Assembly (NCBI GenBank): GCA_035378955.1 | Contig: DAOSUS010000108.1 | Coordinates: 1-8,004 of the forward strand | From: Candidatus Hydrogenedens sp. | GTDB taxonomy: Bacteria; Hydrogenedentota; Hydrogenedentia; Hydrogenedentales; Hydrogenedentaceae | DNA: 8,004 nucleotides | Reading direction: 5' to 3' | In this document: positions 1-6,600 of the stretch, piece by piece | Layout of the letters: every line of letters begins with the position of its first letter | Position numbering within the stretch: the first letter of the stretch is position 1 | Notes under the pieces: generated by a model | The model's input: the letters and a program-made list of their open reading frames with translations, nothing else | What the model was told of the DNA's origin: nothing | Database searches by the model: none | Made by a program: the position numbers and the translations under genes

Positions 1-2
1 AA

Positions 3-77
3 GAATTGCATGATATTCGTGCATATATTTTTAATAATCCCGAGAATTGGGAAACAGATGAAAATTATAAAATTTAG
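3..77 (+). CDS. REP-associated (Y1/IS200-like) transposase, C-terminal end only
   Basis: The first 24 codons read ELHDIRAYIFNNPENWETDE and then NYKI before a TAG at 75-77. The pattern 'YI-x-NNP-x-x-W-x-x-D' is the characteristic C-terminal signature of REP-associated tyrosine transposases (RAYTs, IS200/IS605-related Y1 transposases), single-strand DNA nucleases that act on REP palindromes. The catalytic HUH motif and Tyr would lie upstream of the window and cannot be checked, so I cannot say whether the gene is intact. The stop codon sits directly against a decayed methyltransferase tail, which suggests a rearrangement junction at about 77-85. Palindromic repeats that could be related targets occur at 2825-3029 and 3663-3690. 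The motif match is clear but rests on a short stretch. Confidence 0.72.
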   Translation, partial: ELHDIRAYIFNNPENWETDENYKI

Positions 78-136
78 CACAATCTTTTTCCCAACCAACA
101 TTACCCGATACCCCCCCATTGAGACAAATAGAAAAG

Positions 137-176
137 TTAGTTTACAAATTGTATAATTAGTTTACAAATTGTATAA
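137..176 (+). repeat. Perfect 20-bp tandem duplication
   Basis: The 20-mer TTAGTTTACAAATTGTATAA occurs twice head to tail, at 137-156 and 157-176, with no mismatch. Each copy contains an odd-length palindrome TACAA-A-TTGTA (143-153 and 163-173), spaced by two helical turns. As coding DNA each copy spells part of LVYKLYN of the methyltransferase tail, and because 20 is not a multiple of three the duplication breaks that frame. As regulatory DNA it supplies the -35-like and -10-like elements for the gene at 217. Confidence 0.95.
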
Positions 177-177
177 T
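149..177 (+). promoter_or_regulatory. Probable sigma70-type promoter for the gene at 217, with two overlapping palindromic sites
   Basis: TTGTAT at 149-154 (four of six matches to TTGACA) lies 17 bases upstream of a perfect TATAAT at 172-177, which would start transcription near 184, about 33 bases before the ATG. The elements exist in this spacing only because of the tandem duplication at 137-176. The two TACAAATTGTA palindromes overlap the -35 and -10 elements and could be operators for a helix-turn-helix protein, such as the XRE regulator encoded at 873. The promoter geometry is seen in the sequence; the operator role is inference. Confidence 0.45.
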
Positions 178-216
178 CTAAACAAAGAAGAAATAAAATC
201 ATAGAAGGAGAGAACA

Positions 217-780
217 ATGGATAAAAAGGATGTAAATGCGGCTTTTGATTTGGTGTGCGAAGAGATTGAAGGGTTGCTTAATGCAATAAACAGAGAGGTC
301 AACGAAGCATCGAACGCTCAAGATTATGATAAAGTGCAACAAATTAGTGAATTTGCAAAAAGCGTTAAGGAATTCAAAGAAAAGGTAATATCACTTCAAA
401 AAGAATGGAAGACAATTCCCAAGGGAAAGCCCCCCTCTCAAGTTGGTAAAAGGCAGGGTAAAGGTAAATTGAAAAGAGGTTTAAAGACACCTCAAGAGAA
501 ATATGTAATACCTATTCTGGAATCCCTTATTGAATTGGATGGAGAAGCAAAAGTAAAAGATGTATTGAATCGCGTCCATAATAAAATGAAAGGCATCTTA
601 AATGAATATGATTATGAAAAACTGCCGAAAACAAAGCAGATAAGATGGGAAAATACTGCTATGTGGGCAAAGAATAAGATGAAAAAGGAAGGGCTATTAT
701 CCGATGACCACCGAAAAAGAATGTGGAAAATCACAGATAAGGGAAAGGAATATTATAACCAGCATAAATCCCAAACCTGA
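217..780 (+). CDS. Hypothetical protein: N-terminal coiled coil plus Mrr_N-like winged-helix domain
   Basis: This 187-residue protein starts at an ATG with a good AAGGAG (205-210) six bases upstream. Residues about 5-65 are charged, with a heptad-like helical pattern. Residues 67-90 are a basic, Gly/Lys/Pro-rich linker. Residues about 90-182 (KTPQEKYVIPILESLIELDG, then WxxxxxWAKNKMKKEGLL and ending WKITDKGKEYY) match the pattern of the N-terminal winged-helix domain of Mrr-type restriction proteins (Mrr_N), a DNA-binding module. There is no Mrr catalytic nuclease domain behind it, so it is a stand-alone DNA-binding or regulatory protein rather than a restriction enzyme. A methyltransferase tail relic ends 12 bases upstream, so it may have been an accessory gene of a lost R-M operon. 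The fold assignment is fairly secure; the function is unknown. Confidence 0.78.
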   Translation: MDKKDVNAAFDLVCEEIEGLLNAINREVNEASNAQDYDKVQQISEFAKSVKEFKEKVISLQKEWKTIPKGKPPSQVGKRQGKGKLKRGLKTPQEKYVIPILESLIELDGEAKVKDVLNRVHNKMKGILNEYDYEKLPKTKQIRWENTAMWAKNKMKKEGLLSDDHRKRMWKITDKGKEYYNQHKSQT

Positions 781-872
781 ACTTTCTCTCCATCAAAAAA
801 TACCTCATATTTCATAATAACAATAGTTAAGTGGTATTATTATTCAAATGAAGACTCAGACGAGGAGGTAAA

Positions 873-2021
873 ATGACAAAATCATTTGAAATCAGTATTA
901 ATCCTGATGTTATCAAATGGGCGAGGGAAAGTGCTGGATTCTCTGTGGAAGAAATAGCAAAAAAACTCAAAATTAGCACAGAGAATTACAAAAAGATAGA
1001 AAAAGGGGAGAAAAAACCTACTTTTAGGCAAATCGAAAATCTTTCTCATTTTTTCAAAAGACCTACTGCAGTTTTCTTACTCCCAAAACCACCTGAGGAA
1101 CCCTCTATATCTACATCTTTTCGAGTTATACCAAAGAGTGAAAAGGAACTATCTAAAGAAATAAGATTAGCCATAAGAAAGGCGAGATACTATCAAGAAA
1201 TTACTAATGAATTGATGAAAGAGTTAGGATTGCACCCCAAAGCCCAGGTTCCTGAAGCAAATATTAGTGATAACCCTTTTTCATTAGCGAAAAAACAAAG
1301 AGAAAAATGTGGCATCCCTATTGAAGAGCAATTCAGATTCAAAAGTGCTTATACAGCATTTAGTAAGTGGCGAGAGATTGTAGAGGCACAAAATATTTTA
1401 GTTTTCCAGTTTAATTTTTCCCTTGAGTCAGCCCGAGGATTTTCACTTATGGATAATGACCCGCCAACAATAGTGATTAATTCTGCGGACAATATCCTCG
1501 CTAGAATCTTTACACTCTTCCATGAGTACGCACATATATTGTTAAACATGCCGGAAATTTATACTGAAGATATTAATCAGTACATAGAAGTAGAGAACTG
1601 GTGCAACAGGTTTGCCTCTGAATTTTTAGTGCCAGAGGAAGAATTAAGAAAGGAACCTGCATATAAAAAATTTATAGACAGGGTTGCATCCTTGGAAGAA
1701 ACTCTTGGAATTTTATCCAACAGATTCATTGTAAGTAAACATGCGATACTTACAAAGTTCAAGGCATTAAATCTAATTACACAAGAGGATTATAATAAAA
1801 AATCGGCAAAACTTAGAGAGCGATTTAGAGAGGAAAGGAAAAAATCGTTCTACAATCTACCATCTCATAAAAGATGCATTCAAGAAAAGGGTAAGAGATT
1901 TGTATTTTTTGTAATGGATTCACAAGAAAAGGGAATGATAACTTCTACTGATGCAATGGAATATTTGTCCTTAAAGTTAGACGGTTTGAAAGAGTTATCG
2001 AAAATTCAATTAAGAAAATAG
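873..2021 (+). CDS. XRE-family HTH regulator fused to an ImmA/IrrE-type metallopeptidase (COG2856)
   Basis: The 382-residue product has an XRE-type helix-turn-helix at about residues 10-65 (WARESAGFSVEEIAKKLKIS, then the KIEKGEKKPT turn), a helical linker, and an ImmA/IrrE (DUF955) domain at about 150-300. The zinc motif HEYAH is at 217-221, and the expected downstream glutamate region lies around 239-241 followed by CNRFASEFLVP. Known family members are regulators or antitoxins, some of which cleave a repressor or partner. Many are encoded directly before a PIN-like or other toxin, and here the DUF4411 PIN gene begins 8 bases after the stop, so the pair is probably one operon. The start is well supported by AGGAGG at 863-868. 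The length is normal for the fused XRE-COG2856 family. Whether the peptidase is active, and what it cleaves, cannot be read from the sequence. Confidence 0.9.
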   Translation: MTKSFEISINPDVIKWARESAGFSVEEIAKKLKISTENYKKIEKGEKKPTFRQIENLSHFFKRPTAVFLLPKPPEEPSISTSFRVIPKSEKELSKEIRLAIRKARYYQEITNELMKELGLHPKAQVPEANISDNPFSLAKKQREKCGIPIEEQFRFKSAYTAFSKWREIVEAQNILVFQFNFSLESARGFSLMDNDPPTIVINSADNILARIFTLFHEYAHILLNMPEIYTEDINQYIEVENWCNRFASEFLVPEEELRKEPAYKKFIDRVASLEETLGILSNRFIVSKHAILTKFKALNLITQEDYNKKSAKLRERFREERKKSFYNLPSHKRCIQEKGKRFVFFVMDSQEKGMITSTDAMEYLSLKLDGLKELSKIQLRK

Positions 2022-2029
2022 GCTTACTT

Positions 2030-2565
2030 GTGAATATTTATTGTAATATTTATTGTATTGATACAAGTAGTATGATTGAATTAAAAGGAAAGTATCCAGA
2101 AGTAATATTTCCAAGCCTGTGGAAAAGAATAGAGGAACTTATCAGGAGAAAAGGCTTATAACTCCCATAGAAGTTAAAAAAGAAATTGAAAAAGGGGATG
2201 ATAAACTAAAAAACTGGGTAAGAAGCAAAAAAAGAAATAAAATGTTTATAAAACCAGATAGTTTCCAAGTTGAAAAAGTTAAAGAGATTTTAAGTAGATT
2301 TGGTTTTTTAAGTAAATCAGAGAAACCTGATGAACTCAGCGCTGACCCCTGGTTAATTGCTCTTGCAGCAAAAAATAACGAAGAAGAGGATAAAAAAAAT
2401 CCACTATTTCAGAGAGAAGGTAACTACATATACAAAAAAAATTACATAGTTGTAACAGAGGAATCTAAAAGAAAGCCCGAAAAGATACCAGCAGTTTGTA
2501 ATGAGATTGGGATTGAATGCATCAATTTAATAGAAATGCTCGAAAGAGAGAAATGGGAATTTTAA
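2030..2565 (+). pseudogene. PIN-like DUF4411 protein (putative toxin), split by a -1 frameshift
   Basis: A GTG at 2030 opens a frame reading NIYCNIYCIDTSSMIELKGK and then YPEVIFPSLWKRIEELIRR, which hits TAA at 2159-2161. The homologous continuation (LITPIEVKKEIEKGDDKLKN to CINLIEMLEREKWEF) is in the -1 frame and ends at 2565. Joined at the A4 run 2149-2152, the halves give about 178 residues, close to a full-length DUF4411 PIN-like protein. The acidic residues expected in a PIN active site remain: the early CIDTS Asp, the ADPWLIALA Asp, and a VVTEE segment. DUF4411 proteins are predicted RNases or toxins commonly encoded after XRE-ImmA genes, as here. The break may be a real inactivating deletion, a sequencing error, or slippage on A-AAA; a start at the GTG at 2119 would lack the catalytic N-terminus. 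Family call good, functional state uncertain. Confidence 0.8.
2033..2056 (+). repeat. 12-bp in-frame tandem duplication at the start of the PIN gene
   Basis: AATATTTATTGT is present twice in tandem (2033-2044 and 2045-2056), giving NIYC-NIYC immediately before IDTSS. DUF4411 proteins usually begin with one 'MxYCIDTSS'-like strand, so one copy is an insertion that lengthens the N-terminus by four residues without altering the frame. Confidence 0.9.
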
Positions 2566-2670
2566 TAGAGCAATCTATCAAAAAGAAAAATCTATCAAAG
2601 AGATATTTCACGAATCTTACCTTCGAATCCTCTAAACATTACTTCTACGCATCCCTATCTGTTGTCTCTT

Positions 2671-2796
2671 TCCTTCCAATGGCAGACCCAACCATTTCCA
2701 CCCGATACCACCCCATTGGAACGGGAAATAGACCGCCTCGTCTACAAATTATACGATTTAACCCCCAACGAAATTAAAATAATAGAATCAACCTAA
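2671..2796 (+). pseudogene. Second relic of an Eco57I/TaqI-like DNA methyltransferase C-terminal tail
   Basis: In the frame of the TTG at 2716 the DNA reads QTQPFPPDTTPLEREIDRLV and then YKLYDLTPNEIKIIEST before TAA at 2794-2796. This is a well-preserved match to the extreme C-terminus of Eco57I/TaqI-like and type IIG methyltransferases. The same frame is open upstream only to the TAG at 2566-2568, and residues before about 2680 do not look like the family, so nothing but the tail remains. It is clearly homologous to the relic at 80-204: both share QPxxPDTxPL, LVYKLY and EIK. It uses different, more G+C-rich synonymous codons, so it is not a recent copy of the other. It lies about 100 bases behind the PIN gene. 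Confidence 0.75.
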
Positions 2797-2824
2797 ACAT
2801 TTACAACATTGCCTTCAAAAATAT

Positions 2825-2852
2825 GTAGAGACGAATAAATATTCGTCTCTAC
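2825..2852. repeat. Perfect palindrome, 13-bp arms
   Basis: GTAGAGACGAATA (2825-2837) and its exact reverse complement (2840-2852) are separated by AA. There is no T-run on the + side, so it is not a textbook terminator, although it could end transcription of the toxin-antitoxin-like cassette in either direction. GTAGAGACG...CGTCTCTAC palindromes are a common class of dispersed intergenic repeat (REP/MITE-like) in several bacterial lineages. It is the first of three palindromes with GTA/TAC-like ends in this spacer. Confidence 0.85.
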
Positions 2853-2868
2853 GAAAACAAATAACCCC

Positions 2869-3029
2869 GTAGGTGCAATTCCTAAACGAACAATTCCTGT
2901 TGGGGTAATTCATGAATAGGCAATTCCCAAAGAACAATTCCTGTTGGGACGATCCCTATAGGGTAATTTCGGTTGGTGTAATGCATGTAGGTGCAATTCA
3001 TGTAAGGGCAATTCATGAATTGCCCCTAC
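2869..3029. repeat. Cluster of diverged copies of a GGGCAATTC-type palindrome half
   Basis: GTAGGTGCAATTC occurs at 2869-2881 and 2987-2999, GTAAGGGCAATTC follows at 3002-3014, and GAACAATTCCTGTTGGG occurs at 2888-2904 and again at 2932-2948 (44-bp step). ATTCATGAAT recurs at about 2909 and 3011. The patch looks like successive partial duplications of the palindrome at its right end. One + strand frame reads VGAIHVRAIHELPL; such 'GAIHELPL' peptides are a familiar artefact of this repeat class and are not evidence of a gene. Confidence 0.75.
3002..3029. repeat. 28-bp near-perfect palindrome (REP-like)
   Basis: GTAAGGGCAATTCA (3002-3015) faces TGAATTGCCCCTAC (3016-3029) with no spacer and a single mismatch (3005 against 3026). 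This GTAGGGGCAATTC-type inverted repeat marks the left edge of the minisatellite that begins at 3031. With the transposase tail at the window start it is a candidate for a mobilised REP-like element; that link is inference. Confidence 0.85.
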
Positions 3030-3030
3030 A

Positions 3031-3636
3031 AATACCCGAACAAACGCCCGCAACAATTGTTCCGACCATCCCCGTAACGAACATCCGAACAAACGCCCGC
3101 AACAACCCCCCCGTAATAAATGTCCCAATAAACGCCCGAACAAATACCCGAACAAACGTCCGCAACACCCACCGTAATAAATGTCCCAATAAACGTCCGA
3201 ACAAACATCCGAACAAATCGCCGCAACAATTGTTCCGACTATCCCCGTAACGAACATCCGAACAAACGCCCGCAACAATTGCCCGAACATCCCCAAAACG
3301 AACATCCGAACAATCGCCCGCAACACCCACCGTAATAAATGTCCCAATAAACGCCCGAACAAACATCCGAACAAATCGCCGCAACAATTGTTCCGACCAT
3401 CCCCGTAACGAACATTCGAACATTTCCCGCAACAATTGTTCCGACCATCCCCGTAACGAACATCCGAACATTCCCCGCAACAATTGTTCCGACCATCCCC
3501 GTAACGAACATCCGAACAATTGCCCGCAACACCCACCGTAATAAATGTCCCAATAAACGCCCGAACAAACATCCGAACAAATCGCCGCAACAATTGCCCG
3601 AACATTTGCCGTAACAATTGCACCAACCATCCCCGC
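3031..3636. repeat. Hierarchical minisatellite built of diverged 12-bp units
   Basis: The array is C- and A-rich and G-poor on the + strand. Basic 12-mers such as CCGCAACAATTG, TTCCGACCATCC, CCGTAACGAACA and TCCGAACATTCC join into a 48-bp unit seen in three consecutive near-identical copies (GTAACG at 3405, 3453 and 3501). A second unit of five 12-mers (60-61 bp), marked by GTAATAAATG, occurs at 3113, 3174, 3332 and 3538. The palindrome AACAATTGTT recurs at 3052, 3225, 3383, 3431 and 3479. There are no unique spacers, so it is not CRISPR. The - strand is stop-free in several frames because TTA, CTA and TCA are nearly absent; translations are low-complexity Gly/Arg/Cys strings in mutually overlapping frames, so I do not call a gene. 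The 2.8-3.7 kb interval otherwise holds only palindromes. Confidence 0.9.
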
Positions 3637-3662
3637 CCGATTTATCCTTTTGGAATAATCCT

Positions 3663-3690
3663 GTACGGGCATGGTGTGCCGTGCCCGAAT
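3663..3690. repeat. Inverted repeat at the right edge of the spacer, possible weak terminator of the - strand gene
   Basis: CGGGCATGG (3666-3674) and CCGTGCCCG (3679-3687) form a 9-bp stem (one G-T pair) around a TGTG loop, bordered by GTA and AAT. It starts 9 bases beyond the stop codon of the - strand glycosidase, so transcripts of that gene would contain the hairpin. No T-run follows in the - direction, so intrinsic termination is doubtful. It resembles the other GTA...TAC-type palindromes and closes the minisatellite on this side. Confidence 0.6.
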
Positions 3691-3699
3691 GGTATTTTG

Positions 3700-6600
3700 T
3701 TATTTGATTTTCAATGTAATCATTTCATAGGGTGCGAGGGAGCGGTCTGTAAATGGTTCTGATTGATGTTTAGGGGATAATGTGGATGTAATTACAATAG
3801 GTTTGGTGGATGTTGGTTTTTTTATTTGCGCCGAAACGGGTTCGGATGTTGGGTTGAATAATCGGGCAATGTATGCCTTTTCATCGGGATTATATTTTAA
3901 ATGATACAGTACCCAATCGGGGCTTATCTGTATAGGGTTGGTCGGTGGTTTGGGTATATTGTTCGTAGGAATTATAATCAGTTCAGAGTTTAATTGTTTT
4001 GCAAGGGTATCGGGATGGGCGTTGGTGTTTTTTGTATAGGGTTTTATGTAATAACGGAAAGTATGCCATCCGTCCTGAGACGCTTTATAATTTGTTTCCC
4101 AGTAATTGTTCATTACATACGAAAACACTTGCGGTTCGAGTATTAACCCTTTTTTCCAGCCTATTTCTATAGGGTCAACGGTGATTTTGCCTATCTCTAT
4201 CATAGGGGCATTTGGTGTGAATAGGGTAACCCCTTTTTCCTCGTTCTGAATATCCACCCAGTCCTGAACGGTTAAATAATTTTTACAGGAACCGGGCAAT
4301 TGTTGTTCGGGTAGGTGAATTACAGCGAAAGGCGTTTGATAGCGAATATTCGGGTTATCAATATTGAATGTAAAGGCGTAATGAACTGCTTCCGGTGTGC
4401 GAATGTCTTGTTTATCAATTGAGTTTACAATCTCGACAATGTCTGAATTAGCATATAGCACATATTCGCAACGAATTTCCTTAGCCCCCGGAGCAGAATT
4501 ACTATGCACCACGATACTTCCCATAACAGGACCTTTTTCTTTTATCTCTATCTGGATATTTTGGGCTCGTTTTATGTTTGCAGGGTTTCTGCCTTCTGTG
4601 TAGAGATATTCATTGGTTTTGTATTGTGGGTTTTCTTTTACAAATTCTTTCCCGTCGGCTTGCGTTTTTAAGGATTTAATAGTTCCTGTTTGCGGGTCAA
4701 TGAGCAGTTCGATAAGCCCATTCTGGAGGGTATTATCACTTACAACTACGGGGTTTTCTGGTGTTGGCAGCTCATCTTGTTCTATGGTAAAAGTTGCATA
4801 TCCCCATCCGGGAACTTCATTCGCTATGAATACAAGATCGTTTGATTGGAGTACTTGCGAAGGGATAGGTTTCCCATCTTTCAATATGCGATTGCCTTTC
4901 CGTCCCCATGACGCAGGGATGATGACTGTTTTTGTGCATGGGAACGGCGTCGGATTGATAACTATAATTTGTGAAACTGTTTGATAGTCTGGTTGAAAGT
5001 TGTTTATAAATAGATTGAACAAGTCCGCCTTAATCTTTTCTGCATTTTCCGCAAAGGATTTTTTTATCGCCCATTGTTCTTTAACAAAGGGGTTGTCTGG
5101 TTCTGAAATGCTGTTATGGGCTCCCCATGTATGCTCATCGTAAAGGATAGCGTTTTCCCATGCGGATTGAAATTTTTCAGCGGGATATTTATCCGAAAAC
5201 CATAATGCCCATAGTGTTTCCAAATTCATGAGTTTCCGTACCGTATTGCGATTTAGTGCTGTTTCTCGTGCTGAAGATGCAGCGCCATCTTCCCAGTAAG
5301 GGGTAATTTCACCGGCAAAGGAAGGCAAATCGTTCCCATACTTTTCTTCAAAGGTTTTTAGTGCTTTCCTTGCAGTTGTAATCACCAGTTTTGGGGTTTT
5401 ATGTTGTTCATTCCACTGTTTCACAAAATCGGGCAATTTATCATCGGGTGGTCCATTATCGCTGGCAATGCTATATCGTGCTAAAGTTATATCGTAGGGG
5501 AAATTCCGTCCTTCCAATTCTGCAAGGTAATTGCGTATTTGTTCTGGCATAGCATTTGTCCCACCGAAGAACCAACTGTATCCCGCAAAACCAATCCATG
5601 TAAGGACTTTGTGTTTGCCGCAGGGAGATGTCCAATAAAAAGGTTTATCGCCCCAAACTTCGAGGATATTCCCTATCCGCCAGGATAAGTTCGGACCGAT
5701 AAAAAAGTATTTTGCACCTGCTTGAGCCAGTGTGGGAATTAATCCCCATGTGTATCCTGGAACATCAGTTATAAGGGCAGAGTCAATGGTTGTGCCTAAT
5801 TCTTTTGATAAATAATGGGCTTCATCGAGAAGATGTGTAAGTTCTTCACCGTTACAAAGACCTGTGAGTTGATTTGCAAAAAGAGCCGGTAGTTCGAAGT
5901 ATCCCTCATTAACCGCTTTTTTAAACCGCTCCTTTGTCTGCTCATCAGCGGATTGCCAAAGACTTTTTACCGCCCATAAAACCTCTGCCGACCAATGGAA
6001 CTGGGCTTCCGCAGGATAGTCCTTTGTCTTTTCAATGAGGTCTAATGCTTTGGCGAGATTTCCCTGTTGAATTTTTAACACATCTGTTTGTATATGGGTA
6101 TAACCAATATCATTGTGAGAATGAGGGACAAGATATAAAGTTATTTGTTTGGCAGGAGGGATAATAAAATCCCGAGTTGCAACTGTTTTGTCTTCTTGCT
6201 TGATTTCAATAGACGAAAAAGTGTCCTTATCTACCTCTTTTACATCGTAATAGATAGTATTCCAGCCAGGTTGAAGGTTTATATCTATCGGGTCATTGTT
6301 TGTAATCGTAATTTTTCCTTGAAAAGGCTGACCATAACAACGAACAGGTATCCGTACTTCCCGAAGTTCTTTATCCTCGATAGATTTAACAAGAGGAATA
6401 GGCACGGGTTTACCGATACGCAATATAGTTTTTTGCGGTTCTGCTAATTCAAACTTATCTGGAGTGAATAATTGCACCGAGTCGTAGATAAACCAACTGC
6501 CACTTGAAACTGTAAACTGAATGACATTTTCTCCCAACCTTAATAATGAAGATGGGAAAGGAATTTCAATTTTCTTTGCGGAAGATACAGAACCGTCAAA

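Larger units (their letters stand above)
80..204 (+). pseudogene. Relic of the C-terminal tail of an Eco57I/TaqI-like DNA methyltransferase (type IIG R-M)
   Basis: In the frame of the TTG at 119 the DNA reads QPTLPDTPPLRQIEKLVYKL and then YN before a TAG at 158-160. If the 20-bp duplication at 137-176 is collapsed, the frame continues LVYKLYNLNKEEIKS to a TAG at 202-204. The 'IDxLVYxLYxLTxxEI' pattern is the typical extreme C-terminus of Eco57I/TaqI-like N6-adenine methyltransferases, type IIG enzymes and PglX-like proteins. Only about 40 codons survive, without any catalytic NPPY region, so this is a remnant. The original stop lies 12 bases before the ATG at 217, which implies that the winged-helix gene was once the next gene in an operon with a methyltransferase. 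A second homologous tail lies at 2671-2796. Confidence 0.68.

Noticed and set aside
1349..1762. - strand open frames of 61-66 codons opposite the XRE-ImmA gene
   Set aside because: They are antisense shadows of the metallopeptidase domain coding region and lack recognisable products.
2517..2777. 86-codon + strand open frame (start MHQFNRNARK) overlapping the end of the PIN gene
   Set aside because: It is out of frame with both the PIN gene and the methyltransferase tail relic. The recognisable protein signal in 2689-2796 is in another frame.
3031..3636. CRISPR array
   Set aside because: The units are contiguous and diverged, with no constant repeat alternating with unique spacers, and no cas gene is present.
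2910..3672. Several overlapping - strand open frames of about 110-240 codons and a + strand frame of 112 codons across the repeats
   Set aside because: They exist in different frames of the same minisatellite because stop trinucleotides are absent from the repeat units. The products are low-complexity Arg/Gly/Cys strings without family resemblance, and the + strand GAIHELPL peptide is a known palindrome artefact.
3663..3690. Strong rho-independent terminator for the glycosidase gene
   Set aside because: The stem is good and well placed, but no U-run follows it in the - direction, so it is kept only as an inverted repeat with a possible weak role.
4397..6447. + strand open frames of 68-123 codons opposite the glycosidase
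   Set aside because: They are antisense shadows of a well-supported GH38-type gene, with no domain signal of their own.
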